DNA of 64,000 bases from an uncultured Clostridia bacterium (GCA_947624485.1 CANQKM010000001.1:186001-250000); one strand, 5' to 3'; numbered from the stretch's first letter, positions 24,450 to 34,338 are shown. Notes: generated by a model not told the origin, from the letters alone. Program-made: numbers and translations.

Positions 24450-24536
24450 TGGTGCGGATAACAGGACTTGAACCTGCATGAAGGAACCCTCACTAGAACC
24501 TGAATCTAGCGCGTCTGCCAATTCCGCCATATCCGC
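24450..24536 (-). tRNA. tRNA-Leu (anticodon CAG)
   Basis: Minus strand, 87 nt with encoded CCA at 24450-24452. Acceptor GCGGATA/TATCCGC, long variable arm typical of leucine, anticodon stem CTAGA/TCTAG around TTCAGGT, giving CAG. Confidence 0.96.
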
Positions 24537-24549
24537 ATATTGCTCATCT

Positions 24550-24578
24550 ATTATACCAGAAGAAATATCAAATTGCAA
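24550..24578 (-). promoter_or_regulatory. Promoter of tRNA-Leu
   Basis: Minus strand: TTGCAA (24573-24578), 17 bases, TATAAT (24550-24555), preceded by TGG. Confidence 0.8.
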
Positions 24579-24630
24579 GTCTTTATTTGAATTTTTTTGA
24601 AATAAAAATACAGCGCCCGATAAAGTGTAT

Positions 24631-24659
24631 TGACAGCGCGGCGTAAAGATGTTATACTT
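24631..24659 (+). promoter_or_regulatory. Promoter of tmRNA
   Basis: TTGACA (24631-24636), 17 bases, TATACT (24654-24659). It predicts a ~40-nt 5' leader, removed by RNase P. Confidence 0.8.
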
Positions 24660-24705
24660 TATTCCGTAAGCGGATATAATATATAAGAGTTATCCGTGCC
24701 AATAT

Positions 24706-25053
24706 GGGGCTGCAATGGCTTCGACGGGGACGATGAACGCCGAACAGCGAGCGGTGGTGAGCGCCACCTTAAAAGCTCAAACCTAAATATAAACGCTAAC
24801 GATACAGAATTAGCTTACGCTGCCTAATTGCGGCGTTGTCGCCTGCGTGAGTACCGCGGCGCGCAGCCGGCATCATTTAAGCGGTGAACGTGAGTTAAGG
24901 CCCGCTCCGACCTTTTCCATGATTTAGGAGCTACCGACCGTATAGCTTGGACTGCGAAGCGGTGCGGAAGGGAATTTTAACCGCAGTCTGCGCTCGGAGA
25001 GGTTCGACCGGACTTGTTTTCGGACAGGAGTTCGATTCTCCTCAGCTCCACCA
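24706..25053 (+). ncRNA. ssrA: Transfer-messenger RNA
   Basis: Rescues stalled ribosomes. The 5' end is GGGGCTGCAATGGCTTCGAC, the 3' end closes with CAGCTCC, A and encoded CCA, and the T arm is GGAGTTCGATTCTCC. The tag frame reads ANDTELAYAA and stops at TAA 24825-24827; the resume codon is probably GCT at 24795. 348 nt, normal for a one-piece tmRNA. SmpB is not in the window. Confidence 0.97.
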
Positions 25054-25089
25054 CAACGCGAAGCGTCGAACACAGGTTCACGCCAGCAC

Positions 25090-25120
25090 AAAAAGAACAG
25101 CCGTCAGGCTGTTCTTTTTT
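25090..25120 (+). terminator. Terminator of tmRNA
   Basis: A 13-bp stem (25090-25102 with 25107-25119) around GTCA, ending in T residues. It also lies just past the stop of the minus-strand subtilase gene, so it may serve both. Confidence 0.88.
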
Positions 25121-25148
25121 ATCGTATATTCCCTGCCCTTTGAGATAA

Positions 25149-28100
25149 TTATACGGCTTTATTTACAGCCTTGCAAAGCGGCGTCATTTCATCGTGCTTC
25201 CATACAAACAGCTTTATATCGGCAGCGTCCGCCGCATTGTCAAAGCCGAATGTGAACATCTTTTTCCCGCCGCTTATAAGAAGCGCGTTCTGCTTGCTGA
25301 CTCCCGTAAGTCTGCCGTCGCCGTCATATACTGCAATTATAACATCAACGTCGGCGTCGCCGGCTGTGTTCGTAACATTCGCGAAAACCGCGGCGCTGCT
25401 GCCGGTTATAACGCTGTCCGTAATTTCCGCGCTGACTGTGCCGATCGTGAATGCGTTTTCGTTATATGCGTAATCGGCGACGGAAAATTCAAGGGTTTCT
25501 CTATCCAAGTCGGTCACGTCTATTTTTATTTCCTCTTTCTGTTTAGCCTTTATCGGCACCGTAACCGTTTTATCCGATGCGTCCCACGCCGTCGCAACCA
25601 TTAGGTATCGGTTGTCGCTCGCCGTAAATGACGCGTACGTCTTGCCATTCTCCTCGTAAATTCTCGGATTTTGTATTTCGGGGAAAGTGTTGTCAATATA
25701 CAATTTATACGTTTTTTCCTCACGGCTGCTGTTTCCGTAGCCGAGATTGCCCGACAAGGTCAAGGTGTAATCGCCCTCGCCGTAATTGGCGACGATCTTG
25801 CTAATCGCCAGTTCAGCGGCGGCCCCTTCCAAACGCGCAAGTCCTCCTCCGACCGGATCTTCGCTGAGAACAGCGCCGCTTGAGTCTTTAAGTGTGAGCT
25901 TAACGTCCTTCAAGGAACGGAGCATACGAACGGACAAGTAATAAGATTTAGCATCCGATAGATTTTCCGAAAATCCCACATAAGCTTCGTTTTCATATTC
26001 ACTCTTGTCGCCGTCTTCGGCAAATATGTTTGTACCAAGCGGCGTCGGGTTACCCGCCACGTACAGTATCAAGCCCCCGTTTTTGACGCTGCCGCCCTCC
26101 TCGAAGTACGACGGAGGCATAGCGTTAAACGCTGTCCAGTCGCCGTAGAAACCGGTGTAGGGGATACTCGCCGCCGTTACCGAGTCGTCACTTGAGGAAA
26201 GTACAACAAAGCCGTCAACCCAAAATCCGTTTGTAAAGATTTCTTTATTTGCCGCCGTCTGAGTGCTGTCGAGATTTATTTTAAGCGTTATTTCTTTTTC
26301 CTCATTTGCGGACAGCGTCACGCTTGCGGGATTGTCGCCGGCAGGCTCAAATTCAAGCGGCACGGAGTCGGTAATCATGTTTTTGCCGTCTTTTTCCTCG
26401 TAATTATCCGTGAACGCGTAAATTTTAATCTTGTCGTAAGTTACCGGCTCGCTCGTCAGATTTTTTGCCGTAAATTTAAGCGTTATTTCATCCGTCAAGT
26501 TATCTTTAAGACTGAGCTTTGACTTACCGTTGTCACCCTTTAATATTACCGGCAGCGTCAGCGCGTCCGAAAGATTGGCAAGTCCCGCGCCCTGCCGTCT
26601 TGGCGATTCGGGGAGCGTCTTTGCCTCGTCTTGGAACACAATATCAGCCGAACTCATCAAAATATTTTCCATAAGCGCGACCTTGTCCGCACCCTTCACA
26701 TCGGGGTACTTTGCATCCGTGAACGCGCTCATAAGCGCCATCGCGCCCGTTATTTGCGGAGCCGCCATGGATGTACCGCTGTCGTTTGCGTACTCATCGT
26801 CATTTCCCGCTGAAAGTATATCACTGCCAGGAGCCGTAATTTCAGGCTTAAGCTCAAGGTCGGACTGCGTGCCCCAGCTTGAATAGTACGCCATGCCCGT
26901 TTCGCTGTCCTTACTTTCTATACTTTCTCCGGGGATAGTCTTAATTGCTTTGTTTTCCGCGCTTTTAAGCTTTTCGCCGATGGATTTGCCGACCAATATA
27001 CCCGGCATTTTTTCATCGCTTGCCGTGGTTACGGAGTCAAATTCTTCATCCTCCGATACGAATATAACACCAATGACGCCCATTTCAAGCAGTTTATCGC
27101 TTTTCACATCCGACTCGTACGGAGTTACCGCTATTTTACCCGAAATATCGCCCATTGCCTCAAAATCGTCGAGCGTATCGCCGTAAACGTAATCATAGTA
27201 CTTATCCGCGAATTTTCCAAAAAACGGTTCGCTGTGCTGAGGTATGCTTATTTCCTCGTCATCGCCGACAGTAATTTTGCCGAATAGCTCCAATTTCTTA
27301 CTCGGATCAATCGATGCGACGGCTGTGAAAGGTGAAAAAGAAGCGGGTATCTCATTGTAGGTATAGTCGGGGTGGTCGGTCGTTTCATCGTATCTGTCAA
27401 AGTTACCCGCCGCGCATACTAACGCTATACCCGCGCCGCGCAAATTATCCGAGGCTTCGGCATACGGCGTATGCTCGGCAAAGACGCTGCCGAGACTGAT
27501 GTTTACCGTGCCCACTCTCATCTTTGACGCATCATCCATTGCGGCTATGATTGTACTGAGATACATCGAGCCCTCACTGTCCGCCACCTTCATAAGCACC
27601 AGCTGCGCCTCAGGCGCGACGCCCGAAAATGTAATACCCCCACACACACCGTTTTTACCCGCCGTTATACCCGCGACAGAAGTACCATGTTCAATAGCCG
27701 CGTCGTACGTGTCCGCGTCACTGTCGGCGTAATCGTACGCGAACGGGATTTTTTCGCTTTTGTAAACCTGATTTGCCGATATATTGGCGTTAAACTCGTT
27801 GTTTTCGATATATTCCTGTATTGAGCTTTTCGTAAGCTTCGGCTCTTCAACGCCGGACGCGAAAAAATTGTGCGACGTGTCAAACGCGGCGTCTATAATT
27901 GCCACAGTCTGTCCGCGTCCGTCATAGCCCGCGTCGTACATCGCCTGTGCGTTCATCATCTGCGCGCCGAAGCCGGGGCTGATGCTGTCGTTTGAATCGG
28001 GCTCGGTCGGTATTTCAAACTTTTCCGATATATAAACGTTTTTAACGCCGTCAACCGCCTTGATCCTTTCAATATCGCTTTTGTGAGCCTCCATCGAAAA

Positions 28101-28397
28101 GCCGTTTATTACGCTTGTATACGTAAATCCCGAATTAACGTCGGCGTTTGTGCGTCTTTCTATTGTGGACTTTACAGCCGACTGCGCGCTTAAAATACGC
28201 GCTTCCGTTTCCTTCGCCTCGTCCGTACCTATATATTCCGCTGCGCCCATGCGAACCGCGTTTTTAGCCGCGAGAAGCGGCGCGCCCTCGGTTTCGACTA
28301 TAAGAGTAACCTTTTCATCCTTCGCCGCCGCGGGTATATATGCCGCGCAAAGAAGCAGCGACGCCGACAATACGGCTGAAACAATCCTTTTATACAT
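25149..28397 (-). CDS. Secreted S8 subtilisin-like serine peptidase
   Basis: 1082 residues. Signal peptide RIVSAVLSASLLLCAAYIPAAA. Propeptide (inhibitor I9-like) at about 30-130. The catalytic domain holds Asp in AIIDAAFD, His in EHGTSVAGI, the oxyanion Asn in CAAGNF, and Ser in SGTSMAAPQ. A PA-type insert lies around 385-490. After the protease come C5a-peptidase/Fn3-like beta domains (about 620-1080). No SLH or LPXTG anchor is present, so it is probably released or held by these domains. The frame begins 18 nt earlier with TTG; I prefer the ATG at 28397, with AAAGGA upstream. Monocistronic. Confidence 0.9.
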   Translation of the reverse strand: MYKRIVSAVLSASLLLCAAYIPAAAKDEKVTLIVETEGAPLLAAKNAVRMGAAEYIGTDEAKETEARILSAQSAVKSTIERRTNADVNSGFTYTSVINGFSMEAHKSDIERIKAVDGVKNVYISEKFEIPTEPDSNDSISPGFGAQMMNAQAMYDAGYDGRGQTVAIIDAAFDTSHNFFASGVEEPKLTKSSIQEYIENNEFNANISANQVYKSEKIPFAYDYADSDADTYDAAIEHGTSVAGITAGKNGVCGGITFSGVAPEAQLVLMKVADSEGSMYLSTIIAAMDDASKMRVGTVNISLGSVFAEHTPYAEASDNLRGAGIALVCAAGNFDRYDETTDHPDYTYNEIPASFSPFTAVASIDPSKKLELFGKITVGDDEEISIPQHSEPFFGKFADKYYDYVYGDTLDDFEAMGDISGKIAVTPYESDVKSDKLLEMGVIGVIFVSEDEEFDSVTTASDEKMPGILVGKSIGEKLKSAENKAIKTIPGESIESKDSETGMAYYSSWGTQSDLELKPEITAPGSDILSAGNDDEYANDSGTSMAAPQITGAMALMSAFTDAKYPDVKGADKVALMENILMSSADIVFQDEAKTLPESPRRQGAGLANLSDALTLPVILKGDNGKSKLSLKDNLTDEITLKFTAKNLTSEPVTYDKIKIYAFTDNYEEKDGKNMITDSVPLEFEPAGDNPASVTLSANEEKEITLKINLDSTQTAANKEIFTNGFWVDGFVVLSSSDDSVTAASIPYTGFYGDWTAFNAMPPSYFEEGGSVKNGGLILYVAGNPTPLGTNIFAEDGDKSEYENEAYVGFSENLSDAKSYYLSVRMLRSLKDVKLTLKDSSGAVLSEDPVGGGLARLEGAAAELAISKIVANYGEGDYTLTLSGNLGYGNSSREEKTYKLYIDNTFPEIQNPRIYEENGKTYASFTASDNRYLMVATAWDASDKTVTVPIKAKQKEEIKIDVTDLDRETLEFSVADYAYNENAFTIGTVSAEITDSVITGSSAAVFANVTNTAGDADVDVIIAVYDGDGRLTGVSKQNALLISGGKKMFTFGFDNAADAADIKLFVWKHDEMTPLCKAVNKAV

Positions 28398-28440
28398 ATA
28401 CAAGAGTCCTTTCAATAAAGTTGCTTATAGTTCCATAATT

Positions 28441-28469
28441 ATTTTATCATAAAAATAACTGTTTGTCTA
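28441..28469 (-). promoter_or_regulatory. Promoter of the subtilase gene
   Basis: Minus strand: TAGACA (28464-28469), 17 bases, TAAAAT (28441-28446). Confidence 0.6.
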
Positions 28470-28530
28470 TTGACGTTCACGACGCAAACGGCGATTTTTA
28501 GGCTGCTTAGCGGCCATATAATCCCAATAC

Positions 28531-29238
28531 TTATATTTTTAAGCCACCGAGTACTTCGCCGATAGGCGCGTTTATAACAAGCTCCGCTCCGCTGTCGGCG
28601 GGAGTGGGAGCTTTATTTATAATTACCAGATGCTTGCCGCCGAAATAGTTTACAAACCCCGCCGCGGGATAGACGTTAAGCGATGTTCCGCCTACTATAA
28701 GCGTGTCGGCCTTTGAAATATACGACACGGCGGAGCGTATCGCGTTGTCGTCGAGCATTTCCTCGTACAGCACAACGTCCGGCTTTACGATGCCGCCGCA
28801 CTCACACCTCGGTACGCCCTCCGACGCGGCAACATAGTCTATGCCGTAAAATCTGCCGCAGTCCGTACAGTAGTTGCGGAGCGTTGAGCCGTGAAGCTCT
28901 ATGACGTTTTTGCTGCCCGCAGCTTGGTGTAATCCGTCAATGTTCTGCGTTATAACGGCTTTCAGCTTGCCCTTTTCTTCAAGACGCGCAAGCGTGAGGT
29001 GCGCCTTATTCGGCTTTGCGCCTTTTATGAGCATTTTATCGCGGTAGAATTTGTAAAATTCCTCGGTTTTATTCATAAAGAATGTATGGCTCAATATTGT
29101 TTCGGGCGGATAATCGTACTTTTGATTATACAGTCCGTCCACACTGCGGAAATCGGGTATACCGCTTTCGGTCGATACTCCCGCACCGCCGAAGAATACA
29201 ATGCTTTTGCTGTCGTCAATTATTTCCTGAAGCGTCAT
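28531..29238 (-). CDS. cobB: NAD-dependent protein deacylase (sirtuin)
   Basis: Sir2-family enzyme that removes acyl groups from lysine using NAD. 235 residues. NAD motif GAGVSTESGIPDFRS, catalytic QNIDGLHQ ... ELHG, zinc cysteines CTDCG and CECGG, C-terminal GTSLNVYPAAG and the INKAPT base-binding segment. ATG at 29238 with AAGGAGG upstream; it overlaps the preceding gene by 23 nt. The presence of a GNAT acetyltransferase (57983) elsewhere is not evidence of a link. Confidence 0.93.
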   Translation of the reverse strand: MTLQEIIDDSKSIVFFGGAGVSTESGIPDFRSVDGLYNQKYDYPPETILSHTFFMNKTEEFYKFYRDKMLIKGAKPNKAHLTLARLEEKGKLKAVITQNIDGLHQAAGSKNVIELHGSTLRNYCTDCGRFYGIDYVAASEGVPRCECGGIVKPDVVLYEEMLDDNAIRSAVSYISKADTLIVGGTSLNVYPAAGFVNYFGGKHLVIINKAPTPADSGAELVINAPIGEVLGGLKI

Positions 29239-29836
29239 TGTTACCGTCCTCCTTATCGTCCTTTTCATATATCAGCTTATCGAGATTCTCTGCAAGCTCA
29301 AATTTCCTGCAGCCGGCTATATATCCAAACGTCGTTGCCGCTATCGGAACGATAATCATAAGCGCAATCGTCAAAATTCCTATATATCCATGCTGCGGAT
29401 CGGTCATAAAGCCGTTGTAGGCGAATGATATTATATTAAATATAAAGTTGTACGCAACGGCTCCCGCGCCGCTGAGCGCTCTGCCGCCCTCCTCAAGCGG
29501 CACAGAACACGCCGCCCACACTATTTCGTGAACGGCAATAAGCAAAATGTTAAGCGCCGCTACAGACACGCCGAACAACGCGCCCTTTACCTTACTTTCC
29601 TTAAGCGGCGTATAATCCTTTATGTCTCGGTTCGCGAACTTTTTGGAAGTGATGTAAAGCATTGCCGCCTCAACGCCCATAAGTCCTATAGACAATATCT
29701 GCTTCGCGATGTTCATATCGGTGAACTGGTAAAATATAAACATTCCGAAAAGAGCGGCAACGGCAGCCGCCGCGAAATAGGTCAGTATAACGTACATAAA
29801 TTGGTAACCCACCGTTGTTTTCATTGAATCTCTCAT
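29216..29836 (-). CDS. Integral membrane protein of unknown function
   Basis: 206 residues with five hydrophobic segments (about 13-38, 47-64, 86-110, 127-144, 152-177) and a very charged C-terminal tail (KLIYEKDDKEDGNND). I do not recognise the family. Its ATG overlaps the stop of the flavoprotein gene (ATGA) and its end overlaps the sirtuin start, so it is coupled to both. AAAGGAG stands upstream. Confidence 0.7.
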   Translation of the reverse strand: MRDSMKTTVGYQFMYVILTYFAAAAVAALFGMFIFYQFTDMNIAKQILSIGLMGVEAAMLYITSKKFANRDIKDYTPLKESKVKGALFGVSVAALNILLIAVHEIVWAACSVPLEEGGRALSGAGAVAYNFIFNIISFAYNGFMTDPQHGYIGILTIALMIIVPIAATTFGYIAGCRKFELAENLDKLIYEKDDKEDGNNDASGNN

Positions 29837-31044
29837 TGTTTATTCTCCTTTCGCAGCGCGGCATTCATACCCGCAATATACCCCGACGACCATGCCCACT
29901 GCAGATTGTAACCGCCGCAGTCGCCGTCGATGTCGAGTACCTCGCCCGACGCGTACAGACCGCTTACGATTTTTGACTCCATTGTGTTTTTGTCAAACTC
30001 GGACGTCACAGCTCCGCCCTTAGTTGTTTGAGCGTTGTTCCATGACATTGTGCCCTCAATCTTAAATTCCCACTTCTTCATTACAGCCGCAAGGCGCTCC
30101 GTTTCCGCTTTTGTAAGAGTGCGGCTCGGACGTGATAGAGGGGTAATTCCCGCAGTTTTCAGCAGTGCCTGTCCGACGCGCTTGTCGAGCATACCCGTAA
30201 AATAGCTTTCGAGCGGCACGTCAGCCATAAGATGCGCGCGCTCTGTAAGCATAGCCGTAAGCTCTTCCCTGCCCGTTCCGCTCATAACGTCGAGCGAAAC
30301 GGTTTTCTGTTTGTCAAGATATGCCGTGAGCGAAAAAATCGCTATGCCCGACAGTCCGTAGTCGGTAAAAAGTATTTCGCCGTACTCACTCGCGCCGTCA
30401 ATGCTTGCCTCCGCCGTGATTTTTATGCCCTTTAGCTTCCGCACCGTGTCCGGCTCGGTTTTCATCTGCACGAGCGACGGACGAGTGTCGGTCACAGTAT
30501 GACCTAACCCCTTCAGTATATCGTAGCCGCCGCCCTTTGAGCCGAGGTCGGGCGCGGCTCTGCCGCCTGTAGCGACTATTACCGCATCAGCCGTTTCGCT
30601 TTCGCCGCGGTACGGTATGATTATGAAGCGGTTATTTTTATGTTTCACGCTTTTGACCTCGTAATTTGTCACCACTCGTACGCCGAGAGCGTCCAGCTTG
30701 AGCCGCAGCGCGTCAAGCACGGATGAGGCGCGGTCGCTGTACGGGTACACCCTGCCGTCCGGCTCTGTTTTTGTCAGCACGCCGAGAGACAAAAAAAATC
30801 CGAGCGTATCCTCCACCCAGAATTTTTCCTGCGCGCCGCGCACGAACCCGACGTCCGCGCCGTGATAATGCTCGGCGGACGCATTCATATTCGTCATATT
30901 GCAGCGTCCGTTGCCGGTGGAGAGTATCTTCTTCCCCACACGCGCGCCGCTCTCGTATATCGTGACGCGCGCGCCTTTGCTTGCTGCGGATATTGCCGCT
31001 GCCAGTCCCGACGCGCCGCCGCCTATAACGGCTACGTTATTCAT
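29833..31044 (-). CDS. HI0933-family NAD(P)/FAD-dependent oxidoreductase
   Basis: 403 residues from the ATG at 31044. FAD-binding Rossmann start VAVIGGGASGLAAAISAASKG with a following acidic residue, then GKKILSTGNGRCNMTN, family-typical, and the second dinucleotide motif VIVATGGRA. C-terminal GEVLDIDGDCGGYNLQWAWSSG is the family signature. YhiN/HI0933 proteins are widespread with no proven substrate. An upstream Lys/Arg-rich frame lies inside the permease gene and is not part of the protein. Overlaps the permease gene by 8 nt. Confidence 0.88.
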   Translation of the reverse strand: MNNVAVIGGGASGLAAAISAASKGARVTIYESGARVGKKILSTGNGRCNMTNMNASAEHYHGADVGFVRGAQEKFWVEDTLGFFLSLGVLTKTEPDGRVYPYSDRASSVLDALRLKLDALGVRVVTNYEVKSVKHKNNRFIIIPYRGESETADAVIVATGGRAAPDLGSKGGGYDILKGLGHTVTDTRPSLVQMKTEPDTVRKLKGIKITAEASIDGASEYGEILFTDYGLSGIAIFSLTAYLDKQKTVSLDVMSGTGREELTAMLTERAHLMADVPLESYFTGMLDKRVGQALLKTAGITPLSRPSRTLTKAETERLAAVMKKWEFKIEGTMSWNNAQTTKGGAVTSEFDKNTMESKIVSGLYASGEVLDIDGDCGGYNLQWAWSSGYIAGMNAALRKENKQ

Positions 31045-32185
31045 CAGCCGTTTCACCCTCTTCCGCCGCTTTTTCGGCTTTTGCCTTTTCGCGCGTTTCA
31101 ATATAGTCGGAAAGGACTATTCTTATAATGGCGAATATCGGCACGGAAATAAGCATGCCTATAAACCCGAACAATGAGCCGCCGACCGAAATCGCGAATA
31201 TTATCCACAGCGGGCGCATTTCGAGCGAGTCGCCCATTATTTTCGGTCCCAATATGTTACCGTCGAACTGCTGCAGTATAAGCAGCACAACAGCCGACCA
31301 AAAGCCCTGCCAGAAGCCGCCGGTAAGAAATGTTATGAGTATGGCGATAACGCTTGAAATAATCGAACCAAAATACGGTATCATGTCCATCAAGCCGATA
31401 AATATACCGAGAATAAGCGCGTACTTTACGCCCATGAGCGACAGTATGACGCTGCACAGCACAGCCATAATTATGCTGCATGACAGTCTCGAATATATAT
31501 AATTCGTGAATACCTCGTTTGTCTTTTTTGTGTGAACCGTGATATATGTTACTGTTTTATCCTTAAACAGCAAATTCATAAGTCTCACAAACAGACGGCG
31601 CAGGCGATCCTTGTCGAGCAGCATATATATCGACGCGACAAACGCGACAAACACATTCAGGAAGCCGCTCGTAAAATTCACAACACCGCGCGCGTAGGTC
31701 TGAAGAGTTGACAGGTCTATGGTGCTTATGAACGCGTCCACCGCCTTGGAGAAATCCACAGTGCGAAGGTTCAGCCTCTGCGCAAGGCTCGACTCGTTTA
31801 TGAAGCGCGAAAGCGATTCGGCGTACGAGCCGATGTTTTGAACAAAGTCAAGTAAATTCTCGACAAGCGCAGGTATAAGCAGGTAAAGCAAAAACGCCAC
31901 AACAAGCAGCGCGGCGAGGTACACCGCCAGTATACTGAGACCGTGCGAGTGCTTGCTTATAAATGACCGTTTAGACCGCGCGAACAGCTTTTCGAGCCGC
32001 TTTGCCGGCATGTTAAGAATGTACGCTATTACGAACGCGCCGATAAACGGCTTCAATGCGCCCAAAACCGCGCCGAACCAGCCCGCGATGCTTCCGAAAT
32101 TGTCAAATGTCTTGTATACCGCGATCACCGCAACGCTGAATATAAACGCTGCGATATATCCCGAATATTTCTTAAAGCGGTTCAT
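31037..32185 (-). CDS. AI-2E family transporter (YtvI/PerM type)
   Basis: 382 residues with about eight transmembrane segments and the family pattern of two N-terminal pairs, a long central soluble loop (about 150-210) and a C-terminal helix block (GLMDMIPYFGSIISSVIAIL, ILGPKIMGDSLEMRPLWII). Some relatives export AI-2 or act as Na+/H+ antiporters; the actual substrate here is unknown. A charged C-terminal tail (EKAKAEKAAEEGE) is cytoplasmic. First gene of a four-gene coupled operon. AAGGGGTGAG precedes the ATG. Confidence 0.85.
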   Translation of the reverse strand: MNRFKKYSGYIAAFIFSVAVIAVYKTFDNFGSIAGWFGAVLGALKPFIGAFVIAYILNMPAKRLEKLFARSKRSFISKHSHGLSILAVYLAALLVVAFLLYLLIPALVENLLDFVQNIGSYAESLSRFINESSLAQRLNLRTVDFSKAVDAFISTIDLSTLQTYARGVVNFTSGFLNVFVAFVASIYMLLDKDRLRRLFVRLMNLLFKDKTVTYITVHTKKTNEVFTNYIYSRLSCSIIMAVLCSVILSLMGVKYALILGIFIGLMDMIPYFGSIISSVIAILITFLTGGFWQGFWSAVVLLILQQFDGNILGPKIMGDSLEMRPLWIIFAISVGGSLFGFIGMLISVPIFAIIRIVLSDYIETREKAKAEKAAEEGETADE

Positions 32186-32230
32186 TCTCTCACCCCTTGT
32201 TTTGTGCCTTATATAACTATGACAGCAAGC

Positions 32231-32256
32231 AAGGCGATACGCATGCGTATCACCTT
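32231..32256. repeat. Palindrome around GATACGCATGCGTATC
   Basis: A perfect 16-bp palindrome (32236-32251), extended with mismatches to AAGG/CCTT at 32231-32256. No T tract follows, so it could be a weak terminator of the SLH gene's neighbourhood or a protein site; I cannot tell. Confidence 0.5.
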
Positions 32257-32294
32257 ACCGCCGTTCCTTTTATTCATGTAACACGCTAACCTTT

Positions 32295-34178
32295 TTATTT
32301 TGCTTCCGCTACGATTACAAACAGCTTACCCACGAAAACGCCGTTTGAAACCGTACCCTTAACCTCTACCGTCTGACCGATCTGAACGTCCTTCATCTTC
32401 TTGGACTTGCCGTCAGCCGCCACAAAGGTCGTTGAGTCGTCCTTGCAGAATACGTTTATGGGGATTTCCGAGCCGTCCACCTTTACGCTTACAACGCCGA
32501 ACGAGGTGTTGATACCCGTTACAACGCCGGTAACGTCGCCGGACGATTCCTGTGTTGAGGTGGCTGTAATCTTTGTGATCGCATCGCTTTCTGTGGTAAC
32601 CTTTACAAGGTCTCCCACTCTGAAATCGTAAAGCGAGCCTTCCTCGCCGTTAACTGTTATAACAACATCCTTCGGTATTGTATATGTCTTTTCCTCACCC
32701 TTTACGTTGAGCGTCATGGTGGAATCGGGAGAAGCTATCGTAAGGCTCTTTATCGTACCCTCAACATTCTTTGTCGTGGACGTCGCCTGGATTTTCGTTA
32801 TAACGTTGTATTCAAGCTCAAGTTTTACCTTGTCGCCGGGATATATGCTGTCAAGACCTACGGTTATGTCGTTTTTCTTTACCGTTACATCGCTGCTTAC
32901 CGCATACGTCTTGCCGTTATATTCGTCGTCGCCGTGCGAAATCGTGATATGAACGCCGTCCGTTATGTCAACGTTTTCAACAACCGCTCCCGAAATGGTT
33001 ACGGTCTTGTTGTCGCCGCTTATCTTTGCAACCTTTCCGTTTTTAAGCTCAAGCGTAAGCACGTCGCCCTTTGTGAAGCTTCTTACGGTCGCGGGGCTGC
33101 CCTGATATGTCACCGAAAGGTCGGGCAGACATTCGTAGCTCTTTGTCTCGCCGGTTTCGTCAAGCGTTATTCTGACAGATGTTTTGCCGGAGGTTGACGC
33201 GTAGTTTACGTACTTGCCGACCACCGTTTCGTTCGGAAGTTCGGAAACAACTTCTACGGACGCTGCGTTCTTGCCCGAAAGCGTGACTACCGCTTCGACA
33301 TTCCCGGGCATATCCGCCGGCTGCGTTTCGTCCCCAAGATTCTTGAAGCTCGTCTCATCGCCGTAGGAATACGTTTCCTCCTCATCGTCGTCGGTTTTAA
33401 TCGTAATTTCTGTTTTATCGGTGTCAATACCCGTAAGAACTCCGCTTATAAATTTATAATCCGTCTTGTCAACGGTGCGTGACAGCATTACGGCGATCTG
33501 ACTTCTCTTTACCGGTGTATTCGGAGAAAACAGTCCGTCGCCCATTCCCTCCATTATACCGGCGTCGCTCGCGTATGCCACGTACTGGATCGCGTTGGAC
33601 GGCACCTCGCGCGCGTCGTTGTAGTCAAGCACAACGCCGAGATCCGCAAGAGCCTTTTCCTCGCCACCCATTGCCTTTGTGATTATGACAGCCGCCTCGT
33701 AACGCTTCATCGGCGTTGACTTTTCATTGTCGAGAAGGTATGTGTCGAGGTCAGCCTTTTTGAGCGCACCCTTATACATGAGATAAGCTATTTCATCGGT
33801 TCCCCATGTAAGCTTGTAATTCTTTATAAGCGCGTCGTATTTGTCGTGCGCGATTTTGAGAACCTCGGCGTTCGCCGCGTCGTTTGAACCCATAGCTCTT
33901 GCAAACAGCGAAAGAGCCTCTTGACGCGTAACGTCGTTGTCGGGCCTGTACGTTCCGTCCTCGTAACCCGATATAAGTCCTTTTGAGTGCATATCAAGTA
34001 TGTACGGCTTTGCCCATGCAAAATTTTCCGTGTTAATATCATTGAACACGCTTGAACTCGTTGACGGTGCGGGCGCTGCCGTTTCGTCTTCAGACGTGTC
34101 GGTCGGTTCCGCGAATACAGGCAGCGCCATTGAAAGCGCCACAGCTGCCGCGAGAGCTGTTTTTATAAACTTGTTCAT
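32295..34178 (-). CDS. S-layer homology (SLH) domain surface protein
   Basis: 627 residues. Signal peptide NKFIKTALAAAVALSMALPVFA. SLH domains at about 45-95 (FNDINTENFAWAKPYILDM ... GTYRPDNDVTRQEAL), a diverged one near 120-175, and a third near 195-235 (NAIQYVAYASDAGIMEG). SLH repeats bind pyruvylated wall polymer. The remaining ~380 residues consist of repeated short beta modules with the pattern GxVxxIxxxxxxxTIK...xGDxV. It may be an S-layer or scaffold component. Own promoter; the gene is the last before a divergent gene pair. Confidence 0.85.
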   Translation of the reverse strand: MNKFIKTALAAAVALSMALPVFAEPTDTSEDETAAPAPSTSSSVFNDINTENFAWAKPYILDMHSKGLISGYEDGTYRPDNDVTRQEALSLFARAMGSNDAANAEVLKIAHDKYDALIKNYKLTWGTDEIAYLMYKGALKKADLDTYLLDNEKSTPMKRYEAAVIITKAMGGEEKALADLGVVLDYNDAREVPSNAIQYVAYASDAGIMEGMGDGLFSPNTPVKRSQIAVMLSRTVDKTDYKFISGVLTGIDTDKTEITIKTDDDEEETYSYGDETSFKNLGDETQPADMPGNVEAVVTLSGKNAASVEVVSELPNETVVGKYVNYASTSGKTSVRITLDETGETKSYECLPDLSVTYQGSPATVRSFTKGDVLTLELKNGKVAKISGDNKTVTISGAVVENVDITDGVHITISHGDDEYNGKTYAVSSDVTVKKNDITVGLDSIYPGDKVKLELEYNVITKIQATSTTKNVEGTIKSLTIASPDSTMTLNVKGEEKTYTIPKDVVITVNGEEGSLYDFRVGDLVKVTTESDAITKITATSTQESSGDVTGVVTGINTSFGVVSVKVDGSEIPINVFCKDDSTTFVAADGKSKKMKDVQIGQTVEVKGTVSNGVFVGKLFVIVAEAK

Positions 34179-34215
34179 AGTATTTCTCCTTTTCTATACA
34201 TAGTATGTTAACATA

Positions 34216-34244
34216 ATTCTATCATATTTAATGAGTTTTCGCAA
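34216..34244 (-). promoter_or_regulatory. Promoter of the SLH gene
   Basis: Minus strand: TTGCGA (34239-34244), 17 bases, TAGAAT (34216-34221). Confidence 0.65.
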
Positions 34245-34338
34245 CATTTTTCGCGCCGTTTATGTGACAATATCATTACGTATGCTTATCTTTTGTGTTT
34301 CTCCCGCAAAAAATCGGAAAAACAAGCAAATTACAGTA

